Assembly (NCBI GenBank): GCA_911728435.2
Contig: OU452203.1
Span: forward strand, 21,640,134-21,704,133
Source of the DNA: Apoderus coryli
Lineage: Eukaryota > Arthropoda > Insecta > Coleoptera > Attelabidae
Reading direction: 5' to 3'
Length of the DNA: 64,000 nucleotides
Part shown: piece by piece, positions 45,993 through 57,700 of the stretch
Layout of the letters: the number at the start of each line of letters is the position of its first letter
Position numbering within the stretch: the stretch's first letter is position 1
Notes under the pieces: generated by a model
What the model was told of the DNA's origin: nothing
Seen by the model: the letters and a program-made list of their open reading frames with translations, nothing else
Database searches by the model: none
Position numbers and translations under genes: made by a program

Positions 45993-47270
45993 CACATTGT
46001 ATACTTTTGTGTCAGCCCTCGTAATCGTAGTTTCCGGCTGCCGCATAGCATATTATTCGATATTATAATGCAGATAAAGGTCTTTTTCTTGTACGCTTCT
46101 TTTTCCTTCATATTTCTTCGTCTTTTTTGCTGCCTTCCATTTAGGTATATAAAATGTAAACAATGCGGTCTTTTTGATCTTTTGCCGGCTTATTTATAAT
46201 ACATAATATTTTATACGGGGCCGTTCTCTTTCTTTATCTCATTCCCTGTTTGTAGGTACCTACTACTAGGCCTCTGCCTGTTTTTCTTTTCTTACACATA
46301 CATAGAATATTGTAGTGTGTTATAGGGTCAGGTAAAAGTCTGATAAAAGTGAAAATTTATTTAAAACTATCAAAGGTATCCCAACTTTTATTTTCTAAGA
46401 ATATGTAAATCCCAATCCCAAAGGAGAAAACATATTATAGATAGAACATACCTAGTCCTAAGTCTTCCTCGAAATGAAAGAAGGGTCCCTGGAGGAATCA
46501 GGCAAGAAACAAAAAGGATTAAGGTTGGGTTCGACAGCCACCATTAATGGGTCTTCTAAATGGTAGTTGAATTCTAAAAATTGAGTTAGTTGGTACTTAA
46601 TTCTTGGGCGGCTATGTGTTGAAGCTCAAATAGGTACTAGTTGTCGCGAAAATTGTACGAAATAAATTCGTATAAAATTAATTCACTTCGCATTACCCAC
46701 GAGTTACGTTCTTTATCAATATTTATATTGTTTAGTTTAGTTGTTTATTTATTTTATTTATTTCCTTTAGATGGTTGTTGATTATAAATGTATTTGCATG
46801 AATAACTTGAGAGATATGGACAGACATTCCATATTTCTGAAGTGTTTGTTATTATTAAGAGCATTTTGAACGCATAAAAAGTCTCAAGAACTATGTGAAC
46901 AAAAAAATCTTTAAAATTATCATAAATTAAATCCAGAGAATAAAACTACAAAATAAGCTTATATTGTCAAAGTGATGACCAAACAAAATAAAATTTGTAA
47001 CATATTTTACTGTCCACTTTGTATTTTATTTAGAAAAAGTATTTCTTGAATAAAATGAATTGAAGTTGTTCTTGTGCTGAAATGTAAAAGTATGTGTTTT
47101 TACCTAAGTTACAACAACATTAGAGAACTTCAATTTCTTTATTTTCTTCTCTTTCAATTTGTTGCGAATTCCAAAGAAGAAAAGTTTCTGAGCATGTTGT
47201 TGATAACAGATAGATTTTAAACTTACACAACACTGCTCTAAAAGGATTAAATTGACTCTTCTGGAGACAC
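45993..47270. other. Intergenic, no gene supported
   Basis: AT-rich with no supported coding frame. GTGTCAGCCCTCGTAATCG at 46009 resembles the end of the small element at 49387-49507. I see nothing else of note. Confidence 0.3.
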
Positions 47271-48600
47271 TAAAGGTTTTGTTTATTGTGTTACAGATCG
47301 GATGGCATTAATAAGTTGAGTCTCGAAGTGAAACCCTGGACGCCCTTAGGCTTAAACTAGGTAGGCAGGTTCAAAATGAGTGGATCGGCCTACCCTCCAC
47401 TGCGACCACCCGAAGGTCTATTGTAGTTCCCGGCTAAAACTAAAAAAAAATGTTTTTTTAATATATTTATAATAAGGTTTGAACCTTGTTACAATTTTTG
47501 ACTACTTCTTTCTTTTTCTTGGGATAAAGGTGCTCTTTTAAACGGGAAAATTTTCTTTGAAATTTTTTTTTATTTAATGTCACTGTAGGTACTACGTTTC
47601 GGCTAGTATGCCTTCTTCAGGTACATTTCTTTTCAACATCGCATTTTTTTATGGAACATTATTTTGGTGTACACCACTTTTAGTGGATTTCAAAGAAAAT
47701 TGTCCCGTTTAAAACAGAACCTTTATCCCAAGAAAAAGAAAGAAGTACTTAGTCATAATAAGGTTTTGTTAATTGTGTTACTTTGGGCTCCTTTAGGCTC
47801 AAAACTAAAAATAGTTCTTTTGATGATACGTCTAATAATTTTGTGTTTATTGTGTTACAGATGGCAACTTCGAAGTGTAACTTGGGAATCCTTTAAGCTT
47901 AAGCTGATTATGCGTCTAATGATTTTTTATTTATTGGGTTATAGATCGCATCCTCGAAGTGAAACTTTGGGCTCCTTTAGGCTCAAAACTAAAAATAATT
48001 CTTTTGATGATGCGTCTAATAATTTTGGGTTTATTGTGTTACAGATCGCATGCTCTAAGTGAAACCCTGGACAGCTTCAGCCTTAAACTAAAAATAATTC
48101 TTTTGATTATGCGTCTAATAATTTTTTGTTTATTGTGTTACAGATCGTAACTTCGAAGTGAAACTTTGGACTCCTTTAGGTTCAAAACTAAAAATAATTC
48201 TTTTGATGATGCGTCTAATAATTTTGTGTTTATTGTGTTACAGATCGCATCCTCTAAGTGAAACCCTGGACAGCTTCAGGCTTAAACTAAAAATAATTCT
48301 TTTGATTATGCGTCTAATAATTTTTTGTTTATTGTGTTACAGATCGTAACTTCGAAGTGAAACTTTGGGCTCCTTTAGGCTCAAAACTAAAAATAATTCT
48401 TTTGATGATGCGTCTAATAATTTTGTGTTTATTGTGTTACAGATCGCATCCTCTAAGTGAAACCCTGGACAGCTTCAGGCTTAAACTAAAAATAATTCTT
48501 TTGATTATGCGTCTAATAATTTTTTGTTTATTGTGTTACAGATCGCAACCTTGAAGTGAAACTTGGGACTCCTTTAGGCTTAAACTAAAAATAATTATTT
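47271..48600 (+). repeat. ~99-bp tandem repeat with ~199-bp higher-order units
   Basis: The core TTTATTGTGTTACAGATCG recurs near 47283, 47846 (variant), 47930 (variant), 48030, 48130, 48230, 48329, 48429 and 48528, spacing about 99 bp. From 47940 the units alternate between an A type (GAAACTTTGGGCTCCTTTAGG) and a B type (GAAACCCTGGACAGCTTCAGG), giving a 199-bp higher-order period. Each dimer keeps an ORF of 63-65 codons with a hydrophobic translation. An unrelated CTACGTTTCGGCTAGTATGC word at 47593 resembles retroelement 3' ends. Confidence 0.85.
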
Positions 48601-49609
48601 TCATTTTATCTAATAATATAACATATTATTCAAACCTTTTACCGATTAGTGTGTTGTAGGCCAATATAAAGTTACAACAATCAATTAAAAGGCAGCAACG
48701 TTTCGTGAATATATTTTCCCCTTTTCAGGCTTATTTCTTGTAGAATGTTTTGCTATAGAAATAAATATACCATCCTATTCGTTGAGAATATTAAAACATG
48801 ACTCAAATGATAATGAGATCTTATCGTTTCTATACCGATTATACTTAGCTACAATACTGTACAAAAGAAACCTTGGAAAGGTGAAAATTTCAGAAACTTT
48901 GCTGATTTTTAATTCATAGTTGTGGCTTTATATCATATCACTCTACTACTTCGTAAAAAAGAATGAATTTGGAGGGTACAAAATTATAGCACATATCCAA
49001 ACTTCAAATACCTACTAGGTATGTACGCCACTGCCTATTTTATTTCCACCCATCTGATACCACTTGTATACTGATTGTAGAAGAAGAAGAATGAAAAAAA
49101 AAAACCTTTTTTTTAGTTCTTTCGTTTGTAGTTTTTCTACCGACATTGTTATCATTTTTATGGCCGACAATCACCCAGAAAAGAACCGAAAAAATAAAAT
49201 AATAAAAAAAAAAGATGAAAGGACCCGGCAAAAACAAAGCCGGGCACGCTTGCCGTACTACCAGCAGGTGACTTGACTTTTACTCTAATCCGAAAAGGTG
49301 TGTTGTAGATATTTATACTGGGGCTGTATTGTATGTTCTTTTGGAAATAATGAAAATCGATATATTATTTCTGGAGTAACGTAGAATACGAGGGCTGAGA
49401 GAAAGAAAATATTTTACCGGGTAACGACAGAAATAACAGTACGGAAAACACTTTTCCGGAGGGCAAAGTTATCCCGATTCCCGTACCGTTTTTCAAGCCC
49501 TCATAATAATACCATAATATACAGGGTGTTCTTATATTCGATCGACAACGGTCTATCACAGAAAGTTCAAATTTAAAATCGAAAATTTGCCATAATTCAA
49601 AAAATCCTT
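48601..49609. other. Intergenic; small GC-richer element at 49387-49507
   Basis: 49387-49507 starts TACGAGGGCTGAGAG and ends TTTTCAAGCCCTCATA, so a short inverted repeat (GAGGGCT/AGCCCTC) bounds about 115 bp that is clearly richer in GC than its flanks. It looks like a tiny MITE. ATACAGGGTGTTCT follows at 49519. The rest of the region shows nothing. Confidence 0.4.
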
Positions 49610-50870
49610 TAAATATTTTTTTCAAATCTAGTGACCGATATGTTCTTTAAAAAAGTCATATTTTGACATTTACAATCTTTTTAAAAAATTAACCAGTGGC
49701 ATGCTATAGGGGTTAGTGACACTTTTTATCCCCCTATTTTTTACGCCACTGGAATAAATAGATCTTTTTAAAAAAAATTCAATTCCGTGTTCATTTCTGG
49801 TTAAAAAAGTATTAGCTTTTTATGGATCTAAAGTGAACCGTTTTGCAGGAATTCGCCTCTAAACTAAAGTCTGCAAGTGCCTCGGACACTGTGTAACATT
49901 AACCCAGCTTAACCGAACCAACCCAGCCCAGATTAACCGAACCGAACCAACCCAGCCCAGCTTAACCGAACTGAACGAAACCAGCTTAACCGAACCAACC
50001 TAGCCCAGCTTAACCGATCGAACCAACCCAACTCAGCTTAACCGAACCAACCCAGCCCAGCTTAACCGAACCGAACCAACACAGCCCAGCTTAACCAACC
50101 CAACCCAGCTTAACCAAACCGAGCCAACCCAACCCAGCTTAACGGAACCGAGCCAACCCAACCCAGCTTAACCGAACCAACCCAGCCCAGCTTAACCGAA
50201 CCGAACCAGCCCAGCTTAACCGAACCGAACCAACACAAATTTCGAAAATTTGCCATAATTCAAAAACGCCTGTATATATTTTTTTTAAATTTCGTGACCG
50301 CTATGTTCTTTAAAAAAAGCATATTTTTATATAAACAACATTTTTGAGAAATGAACCAGTGGCATGCTATAGGAGTTAGTGACACATTTTATCCCCTATT
50401 TTTTACGCCACTGGATTAAATGTTTTTTTTTATTTTTTCTTAAATTTCCTGTTCATTTTTGCTTAAAAAAGTTATAATTTTTTATGGGTCTAAAGTGATT
50501 GGTTTTGCGGGAATTTGCCCCTAAACAAAAGTCTGCAAGTGCCTGAGACATTACATAAATATCGAAAAATTGCCATAATTCAAAAACGCCTGAAAATATT
50601 TTTTTTTAATTTCATGATCGGTATGTTCTTTAAAAAAAGCATATTTTTATATAAACAACATTTTTGAAAAATGAACCAGTGGCATGCTATAGGGGTTAGT
50701 GACACATTTTATCCCCTATTTTTTACGCCACTGGATTAAATGTATTTTTTTATTTTTTCTTAAATTCCCTGTTCATTTTTGCTTAAAAAAGTTATAATTT
50801 TGTATGGGTCTAAAGTGAACGGTTTTTGCAGGAATATGCCTCTAAACAAAAGTCTCCAATTTCAGCCACT
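49610..50870 (-). repeat. Three reverse copies of the ~322-bp repeat, split by a minisatellite
   Basis: Reverse-oriented copies at about 49610-49885, 50245-50560 and 50565-50870 all contain ACCAGTGGCATGCTATAGG and TTTTTTACGCCACTGGA. The copy-to-copy order and orientation are regular, so the array was probably continuous before the minisatellite at 49905-50240 expanded inside it. Confidence 0.8.
49905..50240. repeat. ~25-bp minisatellite (AACCGAACCAACCCAGCCCAGCTT)
   Basis: About 13 imperfect copies of a purine/C-biased unit built from CCAGCTTAACCGAACC and AACCAACCCAGCC. The plus strand is almost free of G and T except in GCTTAACCG, a strong strand asymmetry. There is no ORF of functional character. 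It interrupts an array of the ~322-bp repeat. Confidence 0.9.
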
Positions 50871-51720
50871 GTCCCCTATATTTCGATTCACACTTTTTGC
50901 CTTTAATTTATTCTGTGTTTCTAGCACAATTTGATTTTTCTGAGACGTGCTGGACTCTGTCCCAAACTGCCCCTACTAATTTGTCCCAATCTGCCCCAAA
51001 CAGCATCATCGCGTGAAACATAAAACCATTCATTTACTGTTCTACTTGTGTTCTGTGTCTATGCTCCAAACTTAACCTCACATATCCTGGATTATTGTAG
51101 ACAAACACGAAAATTATGTTCTTACAAATAAAATGATATAATACTTCCTTTAGAATCACAAATTTGAAGTGTCCCATGTACCAATGTGCCCCCCCATATT
51201 TACTGAAAATAAAACAAAAAAATATTTTCAACGTTTCTTTTATTTTTTGATTGTCTCCCAAGATCAGATCAGAACTAAAATTACAATAATTATTAGTTAT
51301 TAGCTTAAATTAATTATTATTTTTTGTATTTTATGTAAATTATTAATAATACTAATTAAAAATGAGCTATACAATGATAATTAATTAATTATTATTGGCA
51401 GTTTTTTCAATTATCTTAATTAAACTGAAAATTTGATTATTTGTTAATAAATTAATTTAGGCAATTTAATAAAATTAATTAAAATTTTGGCAGTGATTCT
51501 ATTCTAGATTTTTTTTTAACTGAAAATTGGCAGGAGGAGCATGAATGTTGTTACAATTTAATTAATTAATTAATTGACGAGGTGTATCGAAAAGTGGTTT
51601 GGTGGTGGTGGTTTTTGCTATTTTATGTCAGTAAATTCCTCACAATCAATTAATTAATTAATGTTTTAAGTAGGTAGCAAAACTATTCGTTATTATACTA
51701 ACTAAATATTTATAACTAAA
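50871..51720. other. 3' flank of fibrillin; AT-rich
   Basis: No gene is supported. It holds short TAATTAATTAAT tracts at 51557-51662 and an AT-rich region suited to the fibrillin 3' UTR (minus strand). The CCCCAAACTGCCCC-like words near 50963-51000 are low-complexity. Confidence 0.35.
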
Positions 51721-54700
51721 TTAATCTACAACATTTATTCGAATTTTTAACGTCAACATTTTCAAAATATTTTCTGTATTTTTCACAATGTCATTATTAT
51801 TCTTATCATAATCGATTTTGCCGTGGATTATCAAGTTAAACACTTCTGGATGTTTTAGACGTTTCCTGAAATGCAACTCCCATACCACGGCGTTGTTGTG
51901 GTGTTTTTTCGTCAATTCAAACTTTTTATGTTCGTTGCCACGTGCTATTGCATAGTTTATGGACTTATTCAACGTCTGTAATCAAGAGATCAGCATTTAT
52001 TTTAAAAACTATTTCTGGAAAAAGGTCTCTTGTAATCGATAAATCAGCCACATAGTTTTTTTTATTTAAAAATTAGAAAAAAATATTGTCAGAGCTGCGA
52101 TTCGAACCCAAAACCTTCCGCATGCGTTCGCACGCTCTCTCAATGACGCCAAATACCCTTTATCAAATTACTGTATTATATTCTAATAAGATATGTTCCA
52201 ACTACCTAACTGGTGAAATTTGAAACGCAATTTTCTCGAGAATTATGAAGGCAAATATCCAAAGTAACCTATCGCTGTAAAGCCGATAAAAAATGCTTTA
52301 AAATGATGTACCACTCGACCCCAACTGCTCTTTGAAAATTTGACGATTGTGTCCACCTGTTTACAAACCCTTTACAGCACAAATATCTTAAATTAATACA
52401 AATAATACAATATCCAATACAGATAAAAAAAAAAATAACAATAATTCCAAACCCATAATAACAATTCTAATCATTAAAGTGCTCAGTGGCATATCCTATA
52501 ACTTCACTCAAACCCGAATCGAAGATATCACAGTGCACGCGTAGTTAGCACACATTATACTAACGTAGAAGTACATTCGTCCTTGCTCTGTCAATGTGAA
52601 AAGTTTGACTATATCGACCCTCCATTCTTGGAACACTAACATTTACTTTTCCAATCTATTTTACCATGCAGAAGCTTATATAAGAATACAATTGAATTTA
52701 AAATTCTTCTTGTCTCCAAGCTTTGCAAATTAAATCGATGTAAGAGTATGGTATAGTCGATACCCCTCTTTCAGGATAAATTCCTTTCTCTTTAAACATT
52801 AAAAATTTCAAGAATATACGTTGGATTTTTTCAACTGTAGTTTTATGCGTATTATAAAAGGGATACCAAACCAATGAACTATACTCAAGCTTAGAACGAA
52901 TATAAGCATTATATAGAACCATCAAGGAACTAACATTATTAAAGCGTCTGGTATTTCTAACTATAAAACCATATGTTTTTTTGGCCTCCGTTACTTTGGT
53001 CAAGATGTGATCCACGAAACCAAGTCCTGGATCAAAAATAATTCCAAGATCAACCACAGAATCAACGGAAGATATTACTGTCCTACCCACTCTATACATA
53101 TGCTGAATTTTACTTTTTTTCTTTGTAAATGTCATACTCTTGCATTTTGTTGGATTTAATTCAATATTATTTTCCCGACACCATTCCAACACATGATCCA
53201 AATCAGCTTGAAGCTCATCGCAGTCATAAATACTCTCAATTTCAAAGAAAATCTTCAAATCATCCGCAAACAATAACTTGCCACAATTCAGTTTGTTAAC
53301 CAAATCATTTACGAACAACAATGGGCCCAAGTTAGAACCCTGAGGAACACCTGAAAGTGAGCGATATGTGAATGACCTGTATCCATTATATGATACAATC
53401 TGCTCTCTATTCGAAAGATATGAATTAAAAAAATGCTTAAGTCCGTAACAAAACCAAATTGGTCCAATTTCTGCAGCAATATCCCATATCCACCCTATCA
53501 AACGCTTTCGCGAAGTCCGTGTATATCACATCCATCTGGCCGCCCTTATCATTCACCTCTGAAATATTTTGAGTCATTAATGCCAGATGGTGGTAGATCT
53601 CATTGACATTGAAAGCGATAAATTGTCGTTGGGAAGTTTTACGAACTCTAAGAAAAAAACTTTAACCCTTTTAATAGAAAACAACTTCCTTGAAGTTCGA
53701 TTTTTGATATGGCTTGCCAGTTTTGAGTTTGGAGTAAGAAAAGACTGGCAAGGAACTAAAATGTTATCAGGTATAATGTATAGCCATTCAAATGGCCTGG
53801 TCAGGATGGAATATATATCCAGCTGACCCAAGACAGATTGGGCTCCCATGTAGGCAGAGGTTCTAGCCAACGATCTATGTATCCAGGTGCTAGAGCAGGA
53901 GCTAAAGTCAATGGTGGTCAAAGAGGCAACAAACTCATCAAAACAGTCTCTCACATATTGAAAACAAACAGTAATTTGACCCTAGTATGGATTCTTGCCC
54001 ACGGAGTTAAAGGAGAATAAAATGGCTAACTTTCTGGAATGAAATGCAGCTGAATTTATCGGACTGGTCATTCCGAAGAGTGAGACGACCAACCCAACCC
54101 AGGATAGAAAACCCAGTTCGGGAAATCATCTTTTTCTCAGTAATATTATTGGATGTAGGCATTGGGACCATGAAATTACTTATGACCCTTTTGTATTTAA
54201 GAATGTCTTTATATAAAAAGAATCCATGGCAGATTTTTCAAATTACTTAGAAGAAATGTTGTTATTTTGAGGAATTTTGTCAGGAGCTTTTCTACACACA
54301 GAAAATAAGCTTAGATTGACCCTAAACTGGAAGCAGAAGTTTCATATATTACCTCTACAATTATACTCGGTTGCAACTTCAATATCCTCATCCTATGCCT
54401 GGTCTGATTCAACGAAATCGTCATTTCCAATACATCTCCATCACTAGAATGACGCTTAGAATGTTTCCTACGCCATCCATCATCAGTACCACTGAATAAT
54501 CGTTCAATGTTCGATTTTGATGACCGTCGATGTCGACCACCACCATTCAACTGTAAAATAAACAATTCAAATTAGATGAATTCCGATGTTAAATGGTAAA
54601 TACTCACCTGACACGAGAAACAACCCTCAGTAGTTATTAACTTGTCATTATTTTGATCATCTCCAATCGAATAAGTAGGGATATCGTCTCCAATCAGGCC

Positions 54701-57700
54701 CATATCGTAGTTAGTGGGAGCGATTGTCGCCAGACAGTGGCCTTGACCAATTCTTTGGTAGCCTTGGGGACAACCGCAAGCGAATGTTGAGCCGGTTGAG
54801 GTGCAACCGAAGGCACAAGGTGCGCCAATGCAACTTGGACTCATCTGGAACACGTTTTTAAGATAATTTAGGTTATGTTGATATTTCGCTCAAGGAGGAA
54901 AGCTCACCTGAATACACACGCTCATTCTGCCATCGAATTGGTACCCATCAGGACAGCCGCACCGATAACTGCCCGGCGTATTGAAACAACTACCACTCGC
55001 CGCCCCACAGGGGTTGTTCAGGCATTCATTTTCATCCACACAACCCTGATTATTGTAGGGATGGGAAACGTACCCATCAGGACAACCGCATTTGTACCCA
55101 CCGATAAGATTCTGGCATCGTTCCGTACATTTGGAATCATCTTCGTTGCACTCGTCCGTATCCACGCAATAACTGCCGCTGGTGTCGAGTTTGAAGCCAC
55201 GTGGACACACACAACGGAAACTGCCGAGAATATTGATGCATCGACCAGGTTTCGGACATATTAGACCGTCCTCACACTCATTGATATCTGTAGTAATAGG
55301 CAGAAGTAAGTAGTGAGATTGTAATGACAACAAATCAGGTCCTACTTACCCTCACACTTATCGCCGACTTGTGAATATCCCTTGTTACAAGAACAGGTAT
55401 AACTGCCGAGTGTGTTGATGCAGTTCTGCTGGCACAAATGTTGCCCAGTTGCGCATTCATCAATATCGCGACACGTTAATCCATCTGGATTAAGTACTTG
55501 ACCGTGTGGACACGAACAGATGAAGCTGCCTTCGGTGTTGTGACATTTGTGTTGACAGGCATGGTTTTGATGGGACAATTGTTGTTCGCACTCGTTGACA
55601 TCTGAAATATTCATTAGTGATGGATATTTTGTGATATTTTTTTACTCACCGAGGCAGTACGTTCCAGAAGCATCTGATTTAAAGCCTCTATTGCATATAC
55701 ATCGATATGAGCCCATTACGTTGACACATTGTCCATTTCGACACAAGTCCGGAATAGTCTCACACTCGTTGACATCTGGAAATTATTTTTTCTAGTGAAA
55801 TTACAATATTTCGCTTAAGTTTTGGGTTTTACCTCTGCCATCAATTAACAGACCATCCTCCAGACACAACGTTCTGTATTCTTGAGTGAATCTTTGAGGA
55901 CACAGTTCACATTGTGGTCCCCAAGCCGTTCCCATAGTGCAGCAACAGTCTGCTCTAGTTGTCGGTTTGACTGTTGATTTACTGCTAGTCTGACAGCGAT
56001 TGTGCACAAGTTGGCGATGACAAATACCCAGTCTACGATCTGTATAGGAAAGGGGTATTTCGTACATGGAAGAGTTAGCTATAAATCATCAGTTTTCTTA
56101 CCGATACACTTCTTGCCATCCTCGCTGATTTCATATCCATCGAAACAATCACACCGGAAACCACCTTGCAAATTGACACATCTGCCATTCTGACAGATGT
56201 CATCGTCGTCATATTTATCGCATTCATTAATGTCGCGACAATCATCACCGCCTCCGACTTGCGCATATCCCTCCGGACAAATACATAGAAATGATCCAAT
56301 TAAATTCTTGCACATGAATCGGCAATTGTTTGCTGGGGTTGAACATTCATCCACGTCTGTCAAATAGAAAACCAATTGACAGACTAAACTAACTTTGATT
56401 CTATTACCTTACCTTGACAATGTCGGCCATCGGGCGCTAACGCATATCCATACGGGCATATACATCGGAAGGAACCAGGCACGTTATGACATCGAAACGC
56501 ACATCCATGATTACCCAATTCCAAGCACTCATTTACATCTTCACAAACCTACAACAAGTAACAAATAACCCTGTCAAATTCCTTGTTAGCCTGTACCAAC
56601 ACTAACCTGCATGGGCCCTGCTGCGTATCCCTCCTCACAACTACATTCAAAACCACCAATCATGTTGGAACAGGTTCCGTTTCCACAAATGCTTGGATTA
56701 GCAACGCACTCGTTTGCGTCGACGCATTTCTTGCCCGTTGCGTCGAGTGTGTAACCAGATGCGCAATCGCACCGGAACGAACCATCTGTGTTGACGCATT
56801 CGCCTTCTTCGCACACGTTCGGCATCAGTTCGCATTCGTTAAGGTCGCTTCCGGTGTCCATTCGACCCACCCCTTCCGGGCACATTTTCTGGAAGTCAGC
56901 TGTAAAATTGTTTTTTTAAAAAAATTCTTTGAGGATGTGGTCTGCACCAATAAAGTTAGTAAATGTTGAGATATTGACACATGGACTTACGCGAACCTTC
57001 CTCTGGACATTTCTCACAATAGCGCCCCCATGCGGCACCTTTGGAACAACAACACTCCTTTGCCGTGATTTTCATACCCCTACTTTGACTGCACTGCCCC
57101 CCACCACCATAATAGTCATAACATTGTTCTTGTCTAACGTCAACACAACGCATCGTATGCTGTTCCAAGATAAACCTAAGATAACAAAGGTCAAATAGAG
57201 GGTATTGAGTGTTTAAATTAGGACTCACCCTTCAGGGCAAGTGCAAAATGCTCCACCATCGGTGTTTGTACAAATACCGTTTTCACATATACCAGGATTG
57301 ACCAAACATTCATCAATATCTTCGCAGAGACCAGTTATGGTGCTCAGTTCGTACCCTTCGGGACATTGGCACACAAATGAACCCATAACGTTCGTGCATT
57401 TCCCGGGAGGTGGACAAGTATTTGGTACCTAGTAGGGAAGGGCTAAATTATTCTTAGACTTTTCAATGTATCTTGAAAGTTCACCTCATGACACTCATCT
57501 ACATCCCTGCAATTATGCTTATCCGTGGTCAACGTGTACCCAGTTGCGCAGTCACAATAAAACGATCCTAATGTGTTACGACATCTACCGTTCCGACACA
57601 AAAACGGCATCATGTGACATTCGTCAATGTCCGTACAGTCATTGTTTGGCCCTAATTTGAATCCAGTTTGACAATGACATTTGTATGAACCAATCAGATT

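Larger units (their letters stand above)
51721..54550 (-). other. Fibrillin C-terminal propeptide (asprosin-like domain) and cleavage site
   Basis: Exons 54353-54550 and 51721-51975 encode the end of fibrillin. [18 protein letters not shown] contains a furin-type RHRR site at the place of the RxRKRR site of vertebrate FBN1. It is followed by [20 protein letters not shown] and, in the last exon, [38 protein letters not shown] and [11 protein letters not shown]. These align by eye with the vertebrate C-terminal propeptide, which is released as asprosin in mammals. The release is expected from the site. A hormone role in insects is not implied. Confidence 0.85.

Noticed and set aside
47959..48554. 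Tandem transmembrane-peptide genes
   Set aside because: The repeated 63-65-codon frames arise from one 199-bp satellite unit. The hydrophobic translation is a consequence of AT-rich codons.
54875..55264. 129-codon plus-strand frame opposite fibrillin
   Set aside because: It is the antisense shadow of Cys-rich EGF exons, which create long Thr/Ala-rich reverse frames. Splice sites, phases and domain content all support the minus strand.
56583..56969. 128-codon plus-strand frame opposite fibrillin
   Set aside because: Another antisense shadow of EGF exons, running across two real minus-strand splice sites.
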